A stretch of 64,000 nt of DNA from Marsupella aquatica (GCA_973895155.1 OZ316891.1:11470001-11534000), one strand, 5' to 3'. Positions 22,261 to 33,783 are shown, counted from the stretch's first letter. The notes: a model not told the origin generated them from the letters alone. Translations and numbers: made by a program.

Positions 22261-23619
22261 TGTATTCCATGCTGGAAAGTTTTCTTAGTTTGCTTGCAAG
22301 CTGCACTTTAGTTTGATAGATGTTGAAGCCACAAACATATCTTACCTTGTCATGATTGAATTGGGCGCTCAAGATGGCTTCATCAATGGAATCTTTAATG
22401 ATGCCATTTATTTCATCCGCCAGGAACACCCCCTACGGATGATGACTATTGAGATTAACAACCAAATCGAGCTCAACTAGAAAGGACCCCTGATCCGTCC
22501 ACAGCATACGGGAAATCACACTCTCTAAAGACTATCTGGTGTACAAACACAATGACTTAAGCAGTGAATCAAGTTTGGACATGAACATACCTCTTCCAGT
22601 TTTCCAGCCATTTTACAGTTGGTCACAAAATGGGGAAAGGTGCTCCTTGTCCTTGTTGTAGAGAAAAAGGATTTAATTGTCCGGAGAACAAGGGGACTGT
22701 TTAATTAGACATTGGGAAAAAATACACTGATAATCAATTGAAGGTAGTTTCGCCATTTTTTAGTAACACGTTGCAGATTTTCTGTTGGCATATCTCAGCT
22801 ACTTCGAGTTGTAGAAGACGAAAGTGAAAAAGAAGCCCAGATGGCATTCAAGGGTGTCCAAATGCCCCAATGCACTTTGATAGCCTAGATGGAATCTCAG
22901 TAAATGTTTAAATGTCCTTAACATTATCTATTACTGTCTGGGCTAAGCGTAATTTCTCTATACATTTATCCAATCCAGCCTCTCTGCCGTAGGGTTTAGG
23001 GTGTTTAGGGTTATAATTAAGATAACTGAAGCTAAATTACCTAAGAAAAAAATGTTTTAAGGTAAGTAAAGCTACATTACCTAACTAACAAACACAGAAG
23101 ATGATAACACAATAATAAACGAAAAATTATGGCAAACTACAGTACCTGTTTGGAGAAAGTGACAAGATAGTGAATCTCACTTTTCAGGGAAGCCTATACA
23201 TCTATTTAATATATTTTTTCGCTCTATTTAGGTGTGGGTTGATGAGTGAGATCTCACTTTCCAGTCTGGCTATTAGATCTTGAGATCTTAGATTAAAAGT
23301 GACAGAGAAAACAAACAAAGTTGGAACTCTTAGCTTGGGCTTTGGTGGGCCCATTATAAATGTTTCTACTTGGCTCATCATAGTTAAATCTCAGTTGGCG
23401 ACAACAATAGCTCAAAAGTATTTACTTATAAAATGTACTTAAATTGATGGATTTCTGACTTAATGACTGCCATAAAATCTTCCAAGGGCTGGCTAATGGA
23501 GTTGCAATTGAAGGCAGATTCTGGAGTATTTGCTTCATTTCTGTCAGGCTTTCCTTACTATTTTTACCAAGATTATGGAGGAGGTATGTATGGGCTGAGT
23601 TTCAGACCATGGCTGCTAC
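22261..23619. other. Intergenic, nothing recognised
   Basis: No domain-bearing ORF and no clear repeat. The segment 22985-23020 contains AGGGTTTAGGGTGTTTAGGG, two or three TTTAGGG-like heptamers resembling the plant telomere repeat; too few to call an interstitial telomere. Confidence 0.5.
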
Positions 23620-23631
23620 TTACAGTGAACC

Positions 23632-24514
23632 ATGGCTTCTTTACCAATGGTAGGGGAAGCCACTGGAAGGTTAGTGACGGGATTTGCGCACGGTGTAAAT
23701 CCTGCTTTGAACACACTGAGCATATATTTTTCTCTTGCAGCAAGGTGAAGGCCAGATGGGGGCAGGTCCAACAGATCCTCAGGGGTTTCCCGGCTCTCAC
23801 GTCGTCGGGCAGCACCCTATTTGAGATTATCAACAATGCCATTCACTTTCAAAAAAGGAGACCTGGTCCCTTGCTCATTGTGATGGAACTCTGCAATAGC
23901 ATTTGGAACGAGCAGAATGCAGCAACTTACTCACAATTCCTGGGCCAACTCCCAGGATGGGTGATCCTCCGCTACACCAAGAGGCACCTTCACTCCATGA
24001 AATCCATTTGTTGTTCCCCCAAGAAAGCCAAACAGATTGACATTGCTCTTAATCAACTGCAAATTGTGCTCCATCCTTGGGAACAAATTGAAAACCCTAT
24101 TCCCCTCAATGACAATGTTGATGGTGAAAGAGCAGATTAAGACTGAGGATATCAGGGACACTGCCCTTACCTACCAGTGGACTATTGGTTCCCCTCAGAT
24201 TTCTGACTCAAGTTTAAACCGGAACAGGCAAATGACTGTTAGGAACACTGCTCTGAATTACCCCGAGCAGTCACAGGATCAAAATAGAAAGACCAATCGA
24301 CTAAAGGCCAAGTGGCTAGTAAGGGCAAAAGTAGTGATGATAGAGATCAGGGGCCTATGAAGCTCTGCACCAATTGGTGGACCTGCGGTGATAGGTGGCC
24401 TGATTAGGTTGTTTTTGGTTGGTGTTTGCCATTGACCGCGGCTGGCCCGCCGGGTGGCTTTTGTCCCCGGGGGCTGGGGGTTTCCCCCCCTTTTTTTCTT
24501 CCCGCAAAAAAAAA
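23632..24514 (+). mobile_element. 5'-truncated LINE (L1-type) with poly-A tail and 12-bp TSD
   Basis: The insertion is bounded by a 12-bp duplication TTACAGTGAACC (23620-23631 and 24515-24526). It ends in a GC-rich 3' UTR and a run of about nine A, as LINEs do. The frame carries the zinc-binding reverse-transcriptase domain of plant L1 ORF2 (zf-RVT): C at about 23685, then CxxC, HxxH and a final C at 23736 in the stretch ICARCKS through IFFSC, followed by W. The coding end is TAA at 24138-24140. Reverse transcriptase and endonuclease are absent, so the copy was truncated on arrival. The ORF drawn from 23463 includes host DNA before 23632 by chance. Confidence 0.85.
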
Positions 24515-24526
24515 TTACAGTGAACC

Positions 24527-26800
24527 TTGAAAGGGTTTTGTCATACTTGGTATTTACTCCTTACAATACCACATTGATAACTAGGTTTGTGCAAAAAACA
24601 ATAAAATAATAATCAAATTTGGCACCCAGCGCAAAAATGTGATGTTCCAAAATGGTGGGCTGGAACATACAAGGGCAATTTTAGGAAATGGGAAGGATTA
24701 TTTTTTTAAGACAAAACAGCTTAGAAAACTTGACTAGGGGCAATATGCCCCATAAACTATTTTGGCTATATACTTAATATCTGGGTTTTTTTAATAGCCA
24801 CTCACAAAAGTTCAAAATCAAGTAAATATCCTTTTGCAATTGAGAGCAGCGAAAACATTATCACTAGCTAACCAAGCCCTGGCAATGGGTTGTTAGGTAT
24901 AAGCGAGATACTGGGAAAAATATATTGAGAAACAAATTTAGTTGGGAAAATTGTGAAATTATGAAAGCCAGTTAAAATAACTTTTTGCAACTGAGAGTCC
25001 TCAAACCAAGTGACCACTACCAGCATTCTTCTAAGTGGCAAAAATTAGCTACCTTCCACCTCTCCGAAAAGTCTATGTCACTTTGTGCAAAAACTTACTA
25101 CCCTAGGTTTATTTTGTCTTCCATTAACCAGGTTCTGGTCGCAAATCCCATTGGCTGGAATCTGATGAATATCTATGAATCCAGGAGATCCGACAATCCG
25201 AGATTAGTGTAGGAAAACTATGTAAACAACATTCTTAGCATCTTCTTCTCCGCATATAGTGACCAAAAAGGAGTATTGCAACTCATCAATTATTACCTGC
25301 TCGTATTCGGTTTCAGTCATTCCCATCAGTCATTTGCCATGTAAAACTTTCCTACTCAGTGAGGTAACCAAGATGACTCGATGGGGCTGCCAAGTTGACA
25401 ACTGACTCAGCAGAGTCAGCCCACTGGAAATTTTCAACTTCAGCCTGACCACTAAGAGAAAAAAATAAAACTCCCAAACTGACATTCCATTTTGGTGAGG
25501 CCGTCAAACTCACACAAACATGATTGATAGATACAGTAGATAATTGATAGGGTCAACAGTCTAGAAATAAAGGAAAAACTTTTAAAATTGCACTTGCCAG
25601 TGGCCACTAAGGTAACCACGGTATGCAAACCATACCCCGGAAGCTTTATTATTATTAATTAATCAATCACAGCCACACAGGCGGCTGAGGAAAGGAAAGG
25701 CACCGAACAACAAGGGTCGTATGCAACGACGGCCATCAGTCTATGCCCGAGCCTGTTCGTGAGCATGGGCCACGGTGCTCTACTGCTCTTCCGCTGTATG
25801 TCTGCGGTCCTCATTTATTACCAGAGCTTCTCGGGCCACATTCCATGGCCCCGCTTCGTGCCCCACTGTCGATGCCCCACTGTCGATGCCCAGGAGCTGC
25901 CTCGCTAGAACTGCGGAAGGAAGCCGTGGCTGCTGTGAATGCCGCTGTCTGATGTACTCTCAGGGTGGCTTTACAAGAGGTTGGGGGCAGTTTTCACATT
26001 TTTTTTGTGTCCAAAATCTGATCAAGGTCATCCATTTGAGAGAAATTGCTACTGTTCACTTTACAAAATCTTGGAGACACTTTTAACCCAACCTGTTACC
26101 AATTCTACATGGAACCCAGTGGGACCCAATTTTTGCTGATGTGGAGCACTCTTTTGTCCTAGATTTTAGACCACTTCTCTTGGTGGTGGTCTCTTCTTCT
26201 GGCCGCTTGGTCCATTTCTATTTTAAGTCATTTGTAATAAAAAGTACCCACAACTCCTTCATAAGATATTCTCTTCTCACATTTACAAAGACTTTAGCCA
26301 AAGATTACGTGACATTCAGGTGGAATAGGTCTTCAATCTGTCTTTTAATCAATTAATTTGGCACCATTAATCTGGCACCATTGGCTGCACTTGGCTTTAC
26401 AAGACCTTGGGGGCAATAAAAGGACTCAAAAAATACTTTTAGCTCCTGGACACTATATATATTTAGTATGTGCAATGGTACTCCAGTTTGCTTTGGTAAA
26501 AGAAACTCCCAAGTGCCCCCTACGTCTTGTAAAGTGCTCCTCAATGATTCGAGAAATGCGGAAAACTTTTTTTGTTTTGTTTTTAAGTTTGGATGCGCAC
26601 TCGCTGACGTCCTCGAAGTGAAGGGGGAGGAAACTCGGAAAGCGCAATGAAATCCCAGAGCGGAAGAAATAGAAATTCTAGAGCAAGAAGACAAACGAAG
26701 AGTGCTGTGCTTCCTGCGCTTCCTGCGCGGCGTTGGAATAAGTGCATTTATTTGATGTCTTCTTGTTGTGATGGATGCAACGGCATTGACTTCGGAGTTC
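24527..26800. other. Intergenic, no supported gene
   Basis: Small ORFs near 24985, 25743-26139 and 26141-26650 lack domains and overlap others on the opposite strand. An 18-bp unit (CCCCACTGTCGATG) is duplicated near 25860-25890. Confidence 0.5.
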
Positions 26801-28285
26801 GGACGGAAGGTAGGAAGGAAGGAAGGAAGGAAGGAGAAGTTTACGTTGCCTGGGCGAGCAATTATTTGATGTTCTGCTAGTCCGGTGCTGCTTGGTTGCA
26901 GGGTAGGAAAGGTTGCTGCGGAAATGCTGTTGGACGGGCTCACAATCGTGAAGACGTCAACCATCGTTTGCCTCTGCCAGTTATAGAATTCTGTTTTCTC
27001 TGTCACATTCCCATCATTCATGATTCCTTTCTTCGCTCTCGCTGAGGCCTGCGCGGACCCATCCGTCCGGCGTGGCGTTTGACTGTTGATGAGCACAAGG
27101 AGGGGGTAGTTGCTGACTCTTTGGAGAGTGAATAATTGGAGCAGTCTTGCATCATCCATCCTTCATTCCCGCAGTGGTGGTATGTCATCATCTTCCGGAC
27201 CGGGACCAGCCTGAGGCAGAGGCAGGTGTTTCAGGCTTCGCTGTGTCACAAGTGTCCCTTTGGCCCTCCTCCGTACCTCGCTTTTCTGTGCTGAGGATGA
27301 GACCCTAAACTACTTCCACCAGACAGGCAGTGGCACGGGAGGAGTGAGATAGATTACTGCTCGCTTCGGTTCGCTTCCCAGATTGGCTTGCTTCTGAGTC
27401 GTTTAATCTGCCCTCGTGGACGGACTTTGCACCGGGGGAGTGGGTGTGGCTGAGCTCTGAGAGCCAACAAACGTGCGAGGGATAGAAGAAGCGTATCAAA
27501 TTAAGCAGTTTCTCTCACTCTCCGCAGTACTGGTGGAGCAGCGAGGCGGGTCGGGTGAGTAGTTTGTTCGCCCGCCGCCTCCTCCAGCATCATGATTGTC
27601 TGTTCTGATCAACTCACGATCATGGGGGACACATGTACAATGTTATATCTGTACGAGCATGTAGACAAGACACAGTTCCTCATCTGTCGCTTCCTCTGTA
27701 CACTCTGAAAGTAATGCCTGCTGGAATTGCGGACAACGTCACGGAGAGTGGTGTTTTATTTTCCTTGTTATCGTTGCTGCCGTGCTGAAGTTTTAGAACT
27801 AATTGTAGATTAGACGACAACGTCAGGTACAACCCATTGGCATAGTGAACTCCTTCTACTCTCTCAGGAGGCGCACCGGATTTGATTTTTTGCTTGAGCA
27901 GGTGGTTCACCTCTCCTACAGTGGACGAAGAGGAGAAGAGATGCGGAGAAAGAAGCTAAGGGAATAGATGTGAATCTAGACGATTTCTTGGCATCAGCAT
28001 GAGTTCCCTGAAGGAAAAATCCGTTTACTGCTCCTTGAATACATATTTGCGTCGCCCTGCAAGCACCGGTCGAATTGTTCGGGGAGACTCTTAAGTTCTA
28101 GTTAGTGATCATCCCAATCTATGATGAGGTACTATGCTGTCGTAGTGGGAGTTCTACCATTCTTGATTTTGCCCGGGAACAAGATTTCGGATTCGGAATG
28201 GTATTCACCTGGTTCCTTTTAAGAAGTGAGGCTGGTGGCGCATACGATAATAGGGAGTGTGGGTTGGAGTACTCGTTTCGCAAAC
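26801..28285 (+). promoter_or_regulatory. Upstream region and probable 5' leader of the RING-H2 gene
   Basis: This is GC-richer than the DNA to its left, with a GGAA microsatellite (about 26808-26834) and a GC-rich stretch near 27535-27590. A good donor-like word (GGGTGAGTAG) at about 27555 makes a 5' UTR intron possible. No TATA box or start site could be assigned. A 268-codon minus-strand ORF spanning 26353-27159 has low-complexity composition and no domain; I do not accept it as a gene. Confidence 0.35.
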
Positions 28286-29257
28286 ATGACAGGAGGCAAG
28301 TCGTCGTACGTGACCCCCGGGTTCATAGCAGCCATGGCTGTTTTAGGAGCTTCGGGGGTCGTCATCGTCGCACTGGCGGCAGTCTTCGTGTCCTGGTGTT
28401 TCGTGAGGTATTACCGGTACTTGAGACAACCGTCCTCAACAATGGTCCAGTTGAGGAATAGGATGCGCGAGGCAGATGGCATTCGGTCAATGGAAAGCGG
28501 GATGAATCACTACCATGTTGGCCGTGGTGGAATCGTTCACAGGGGGGCCATCGGTGTCCCTCCAGGGTTCATACATTCGCTACCCTTGCTTAGATATAGC
28601 AAATCAGGAGCTCACCTAGCCTCTACTGATTTGAAAGGCCATATGAGTGAGTGCCCCGTGTGTCTTACGGAGTACAAGGAAGCAGAGCGAATCCGGCTGT
28701 TGCCAAATTGTAAGCACATATTCCACCCAACCTGTATCAACACTTGGCTCGAATCGCATACCACCTGCCCTCTTTGCAGAACCGACGTCCAATCTACTAA
28801 GCACTCGAGGAGTCAGTCATCTCTGGAAAGGATTCTGGCTTTGATTCGGAGGAGTGGGGCCAACCAGGTCGTCGATTCCTCTGCCCGCGATCGCTACTCT
28901 GGTCGACAGCGTGTGACAGTCGTGACCCCGCCTCCTCAGCAAAGTACTAGCACCGTAATCGGTCCTCCTGTGACAATCAACCCTCGGAGCAGCCGCCCCA
29001 TCAGCCGCGAGCTACAGGAGCTACCGGAGTCCGATCCTCCAGCTCCTCCAATCCCGAGCAACAGTACTGTAGAGGCCGGGATGTTTTTCTCGTCTGTCTG
29101 GGGATCCTATGTTGATGTCCGCTCGGCTGGGCCTTCCTCGTCGTCATCTTCAGGATTCACACAGGTTTCTGTCACCATAACAGGTTCGGAGGAAGGCTGC
29201 AGTTCAGCTACGGATTTTGTTGCTATTTCCCTCGATTCCGACCACCCGGAGAGATGA
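28286..29257 (+). CDS. ATL-type RING-H2 E3 ubiquitin ligase
   Basis: The 323-aa single-exon product has the full ATL layout. A hydrophobic segment at residues 12-40 anchors it in a membrane. A GLD motif (GVPPGFIHSLPLLRYS, about 90-105) follows, then a RING-H2 finger at 123-164 with spacing C-x2-C-x15-C-x-H-x2-H-x2-C-x10-C-x2-C. P after the first C-x (CPVC) and W in INTWL are the residues that contact the E2 in this family. The C-terminal half is Ser/Pro-rich and probably disordered. ATL proteins ubiquitinate targets at membranes, often in defence or stress signalling; the target here is unknown. I chose ATG 28286 (MTGGKSS) because family members start just before the membrane segment. The frame is open to 28226, which would add 20 residues. 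Lack of introns is normal for ATLs. Confidence 0.9.
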   Translation: MTGGKSSYVTPGFIAAMAVLGASGVVIVALAAVFVSWCFVRYYRYLRQPSSTMVQLRNRMREADGIRSMESGMNHYHVGRGGIVHRGAIGVPPGFIHSLPLLRYSKSGAHLASTDLKGHMSECPVCLTEYKEAERIRLLPNCKHIFHPTCINTWLESHTTCPLCRTDVQSTKHSRSQSSLERILALIRRSGANQVVDSSARDRYSGRQRVTVVTPPPQQSTSTVIGPPVTINPRSSRPISRELQELPESDPPAPPIPSNSTVEAGMFFSSVWGSYVDVRSAGPSSSSSSGFTQVSVTITGSEEGCSSATDFVAISLDSDHPER

Positions 29258-30475
29258 CACGAGTAAGGATTACGGACCACTACCGCCTGGGCATTCTACA
29301 AGCAGAATTATTGAATGCACCAGCTAAAATGGCAACTCCGAATTCATCGGCCACATAGCAGTGCTGCGCGAAATCAGCATGCTCGGGAATCGTATTTTAG
29401 TTATCTGGCGACTAGCGTCGATTGATTTTTTTTTCTTCGATTGTTTTGTCCAGGGAAAATCCTTCAGGATATGTCATTTAAACGTCAGCAGAGCTGCAGA
29501 AGTCTATTACCATAGCAGGTACCGGGCATAAATTCGCCATCCTGCAGGACGCAGAACTTCGAGTTCAAAGCTGTGTGATAGAATAGGGAAGACTCCGGAG
29601 CCATTACTGGGGTCTGGACATCATCGCTTTGGTCTGGAAGTCCTTCGCCCTCGACGTATTGGCTGCCATCGAACGTCGCCTTAGCTTTCTTTCTTTCAGA
29701 TTCTTGACACGGAATGGTCTCTTAGCTGGAATCTTCCTCCAGTTACATTTGTCAGTTCTTATACAACTATTCATTGTATGATATCATAAAGACTCCTCTC
29801 TTCCAGCGCGACAATTTTACAGCATACATTCTTTTGTAGCATCCATCCTGTGTACGCAGTCTGATATTCACAAGACCTTCGAGGCATTTACATTTTGTAG
29901 CATCCATCCTGTGTACGCAGTCCGATATTCACAAGACCTTCGAGGCATTTACACATCAAAGTTGGATGAGAATTCCAAACGATTTCAAAATTCAAGAGCA
30001 ACATTGCATGTCTCAGTTTCGGCTGAGTGATAATTTTCAAAGTTTACACCGAGTCTAGTCTATTAAAACTAGTCGCTCCGGTGGTATAACCTGACCTGCA
30101 CAACGCAGCTACCTTGTCGCTATTTCTTGTCCCATATCTGCAAGTCGCGTGTAGTGAAGGTTGGCTCGCTCCAGGGGATAGGTGGTGAAGGTGACACTAT
30201 TATATCTACCCCCACCTTGCGAAATACGAGAGGAATCGAAAAATAGATACTTTGGATCTTGCTCCATGAGTCTCTGAGGTTTCTAGGCACGAGATGATCA
30301 AAATTGGAGAGGAACAAATGTGGGAGAATTTATGTAGTAGGTGCCGTAGGATTTGATTCAGGGAAGCCAGGGTGATCTGTTGGGATCAGTAGTCGACCAC
30401 TTCATTTGCTCACGGCGTGACTCGGATCATGACACATTTGCATAAACTAGCGTGCATGTGATCTGTTACACCTCG
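29258..30475. other. Convergent intergenic region, RING and EVE 3' ends
   Basis: This interval lies between two convergent genes and should hold both 3' UTRs. TATGATATCATAAAG near 29777 may be part of the RING-gene 3' end. No gene is supported; the 65-codon minus-strand ORF at 30120 has no features. Confidence 0.5.
29832..29953. repeat. Perfect-phase 61-bp tandem duplication
   Basis: 29832-29892 is repeated at 29893-29953 with a single change (CAGTCTGAT versus CAGTCCGAT). Words shared include TTTTGTAGCATCCATCCTGT and ACAAGACCTTCGAGGCATTT. It lies about 575 bp after the RING stop codon, perhaps in its 3' UTR or just beyond. Near identity makes it recent. Confidence 0.95.
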
Positions 30476-31513
30476 TCACGAGGGTTTCTTCGTCCTTGTC
30501 TTAGGAGTGCGTGAACCGGCTGGTGCCGCTCCCAGCTCGGACCTGTTGTTGTGCGATGTCTTTGTGTTGCTCTTAGGCGCTTCGTTGAGTTCTTTCGCTC
30601 CTCTCTTCATCGCTCCTCCGCCCTTCGCTTGCTTTATTTCAGCACTGCCCTTATCAGTTGTCTCGGTTGTGAATTCTTTGCTCGTCCGATTGGATGCTTT
30701 CCCGCCATTCTCGGGGAGGCCTTTCTCTTTTCTTCCGACTCCCACTTTCTTCTGCGTGTTCACTGAGCCTCTTCCACTCTTTCCATTCTCTTTGACTCCC
30801 AGGCATTTTCCACTCTCCAATCCCCCCAATTCGCACACTCGCTCCCAGATGCTTTCGTCTACAGGGACCACAGAGAGCCTGGGCTGCCGGAGCATCAAGA
30901 ATCCCTTAAAGTGGTCGTCATCCTTCATCTGCGCCAGAGTGACGGGTTGCTTCAGTGCCTCCACCTCCTGCACATTAACCGCTCCCCACTTCCCCGTCTC
31001 ATCTGTCGGATCCGGGTAGAACGTTTTCAGCACTCGCACGACCCCCACCACCTCCTTCAACTTCCCAGTATGGTAGAACAGGCAGAGGTCATCCACACTC
31101 ATGCTCTTCATATGCTTCTGAGCTTGTGCATTCCGCACGCCATCCCACACTGACAGCCCCGAGTTCTCCTTCTGATTCTGCCACGACCATTCGTTCGGCT
31201 CCGTCTTCAGCAGCCAGTACTGGGGTTGTTGCTGCTGCAACTTCTCGTCGCCCATTTTGTTCGCTGTTGCTACTGCCGCTCCTCCAACTGCTCCCAGTCC
31301 GAATCTACTAGTTCTAGCTCTGTGCCTCTTCGAAACAGCTGATGCGACAACAGAGCAGACAGTTCTGCGCAGCCAAAGTACCACCGGCATTCGAGTTGTC
31401 AGTCCACCTCCATGGCGTATACCCACTGCGCGCATCCCACCTGAATCTCGTGCACTCACGAACGAAACCCAGCTGGACCCAAAGAACGAAAATGGTTTGG
31501 CGGACTCACGCAT
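30476..31513 (-). CDS. EVE-domain protein (THYN1-like), single exon
   Basis: The frame encodes up to 345 aa. The EVE domain (PUA-like fold) spans residues 99-229: YWLLKTEPNEWSW opens it, followed by WDGVRNAQAQKHMKSM, DLCLFYHTG, VVGVVRV and a closing SIWERVCELGG. Human THYN1 and bacterial homologues belong here; the fold is proposed to bind modified bases in DNA or RNA. After the domain comes a Lys/Ser/Gly-rich tail of about 115 residues ending in KTRTKKPS, probably disordered and nucleic-acid binding or nuclear-targeting. Before it is a basic, Ala/Ser-rich N-terminus that could be a mitochondrial or plastid transit peptide. Internal Met87 (31255, MGDEKLQQQQ) starts right before the domain and could produce a cytosolic/nuclear form. 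Convergent with the RING gene. A 170-codon antisense ORF is a shadow. Confidence 0.85.
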   Translation of the reverse strand: MRESAKPFSFFGSSWVSFVSARDSGGMRAVGIRHGGGLTTRMPVVLWLRRTVCSVVASAVSKRHRARTSRFGLGAVGGAAVATANKMGDEKLQQQQPQYWLLKTEPNEWSWQNQKENSGLSVWDGVRNAQAQKHMKSMSVDDLCLFYHTGKLKEVVGVVRVLKTFYPDPTDETGKWGAVNVQEVEALKQPVTLAQMKDDDHFKGFLMLRQPRLSVVPVDESIWERVCELGGLESGKCLGVKENGKSGRGSVNTQKKVGVGRKEKGLPENGGKASNRTSKEFTTETTDKGSAEIKQAKGGGAMKRGAKELNEAPKSNTKTSHNNRSELGAAPAGSRTPKTRTKKPS

Positions 31514-32335
31514 ATGTCTATCTCGAGTTTCCGATACTTCAGTCAGCCAGCAGATACATTCGGCAAGACTCTGTATTCCAATCCTGACTTGGCCGAGTAG
31601 ATGGTCACATTTCAGGCCTACGCTCTCTGATCATTCCATAACTACTACCCCTTCCGTCATTTTGATAGTGGTTCGAGACAACCATTATCTGTCATGAAGT
31701 CGAGTATATCGACAAAGCTACCATAGCCAGGTCTGCCATGAAGATGAGGTCATACTGAAATCATGGGAGAAATGCGCCCAATGCAGGTAACAGAACATCT
31801 GTTCTCACTTCATGTGGGAATTGTTTCTCTGTGTTTCTAGAGTCTTGGGAAATGAGATGAGACTGGTGAATCTCCAGTGCGTCTTCAAGCGAGGACTCTG
31901 GCCTTCCAGAACTAGCTTCCACACTTTCTTGTGGAGCACGACTATCCCTGACCATATGACAATCACCAGAAGAAACATTTCCTCTTGCACGAAAGACGAA
32001 TTAAACCTTCATACAGTCAGGACTTGAGACGTACCGGAAGCTCGTGGGAAGTGAAGAACGTTTTGATGTGTCACACTTCACTTGCTTTCTCTGTTAATAA
32101 GAGGTATCCAAAAGTGTATAAGTAACAAAATTCTGACAAGAAGACTGTTGCTCTTCCCTCAAATCTTAACACTCCAGCTAGTGAGCAAGAGAGCAAAGGG
32201 CATTCGAAACATGAGAAAAAAATCAAGAACAATGTGAGTGCGAAAGACATGTAGTGACATGACAGCCTTTGCACTCCTGAAAGTCGTTTATGAGATGCTT
32301 CAATCTATACAGGATCACGAGTCAGATGGTGTTCT
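31514..32335. other. EVE upstream region and intergenic DNA
   Basis: The first few hundred bases are presumably the EVE promoter (read on the minus strand). A minus-strand ORF at 31805-31990 has one hydrophobic stretch (FLLVIVIWSGIVVL) followed by basic residues, reminiscent of a membrane anchor, but there is no kinase or other domain after it, so I do not call it a gene. Confidence 0.4.
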
Positions 32336-33500
32336 CGAATTGGGTGACACGTACCTTTTCATTGCACTAATCAGGAATTAAGTTGAGTTTTTTTGTGAGA
32401 AAGAGCAAGATTGCTGGATAGACGGCTCAAAATGTGAGCAAGAAGAAAATTCATGGGGTTGCTAGCTGCATCAACAAGCAGTGCAGTTCACTTCGAAGAC
32501 GGATTCGTCTCATGAACCCAGGAAGGACAGACCACTCATGACCTGCCTGTTGAAGAGAGACGAGCTCAGGTGGAACTGATCCAGATAGCTGATTGTCATT
32601 AAAATGGCTGCAAGACACATACGAACAGGTCAGAACACTGGTCAAACTAGACAGCAGAATTAGAGCATTAGTATTGAAATGATCTCCGCTATTGAAAGTA
32701 GGGTGCCAGGAGAAATTCTTCGATTTTCCAAGATTAATCAGTCATCATTACTACAATTGTTTCACTAAAACTAAGATGAGTTTCTCTTTAAACTCACAAA
32801 GAAAAATTCGAGAGAGAGTTTGTTTCAACCTATAACTATCTATTTAATCTTGCACATCTTAACTAAACTGGAGACTGGGAACAATAGTTTGTGGTTCTCG
32901 TCAGAGAGCCAATAGACCTCACCAAAAAGAACAGTCTACAGACTCCTTTGCATGCCTTCTGGACCAGCTAGACTTTGTTTCCTTACTGCTGCCGTGCACA
33001 ACAATTCTATAAACAAGGATTCAGATTCTCGAAAATCAGTCAAACGGCCTGAAGCAACTGTCCAGCCTACTTTAGTTAGGAATACAGCATTTAGTTGCAT
33101 TTAGTTGCACTGCAGCTTGATTGGGCCAACCCCTGGTGAACTGGGCATGAAGCAGCTCACTTTCTTGTGAGTGTCACTTGATCTTAAACATTCCAATTGC
33201 CCACTTTGCGTCCCTTTGAGTGCAAACTCGTCGCAGAAGAGAATTTCCCCTAACATTGATCGCTAGCTACTGCTGTGGCAGGGTTCTCGAATTGGACGGA
33301 ATTTTCACTGTACTGATCAGGAATGGAGTTGAATTTTTTTCTGAGAAAGAGCAGGATTGCTGGACAGACGGCTCAAAATATCAGGAAGCAGGTTATTTAT
33401 GGGGTTGCTACCTGCATCAACTAGCAATACAGTTCACGTGGGAGACACATTCTTCTCAGGAACCCAGGGGGACAGACCTGCCTCCTGACGGGGAAACACA
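32336..33500. repeat. Direct duplication of about 210 bp, 950 bp apart
   Basis: 32336-32545 and 33286-33500 share GAAAGAGCA(A/G)GATTGCTGGA, GACGGCTCAAAAT, TTATGGGGTTGCTA-like, CTGCATCAAC and GAACCCAGG-type words. Divergence is roughly 15-20 percent by eye. The first copy overlaps the end of a putative LRR exon. Probably an unclassified dispersed repeat or a small segmental duplication. Confidence 0.7.
32543..32607 (-). CDS. Putative single LRR exon (fragment)
   Basis: The minus strand reads HFNDNQLSGSVPPELVSLQQ, a good match to the plant extracellular leucine-rich repeat (N-x-L-S-G-x-[IV]-P-x-x-L-x-x-L). A pyrimidine-rich tract and TTGCAG precede it at 32608-32613, and CAGGCAG-GTCATG could be its donor, giving a 65-nt exon. 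I found no adjoining LRR exons, malectin-like or kinase domain on this strand, so this is either an isolated fragment of a decayed LRR receptor gene or part of a gene whose other exons I failed to see. Confidence 0.35.
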
Positions 33501-33783
33501 GGCCAAGTCATGACTATTACTCGGAAAGGTTGGCAAAATTACAAAGTTGGAACAAACCACCTTTTAGATAGCTCGTGGAAAAATAGCTGCACTGAATCTA
33601 AGTTTCGAGAGTCTTCAGCCTCTAGGGGCATTGTCATCTCACTGATAGATGGTCTTCAAGTCGTCACGGAGAAGAAGGAGGGATTGGGTACACTCTGTCC
33701 TTACCTGTTGCGTCAGTATAGAATTTGAACAAGCGTGGAAAACCATCGGAGCGATTGCACCTACCAGAAACGTTTGCGTCATG

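Noticed and set aside
22985-23020. Interstitial telomere repeat
   Set aside because: Only two or three imperfect TTTAGGG units.
26353-27159. 268-codon minus-strand ORF
   Set aside because: Low-complexity composition, includes a GGAA microsatellite translation, no domain, and overlaps several plus-strand ORFs in the RING gene's upstream region.
30507-31019. 170-codon plus-strand ORF
   Set aside because: Antisense shadow of the EVE gene.
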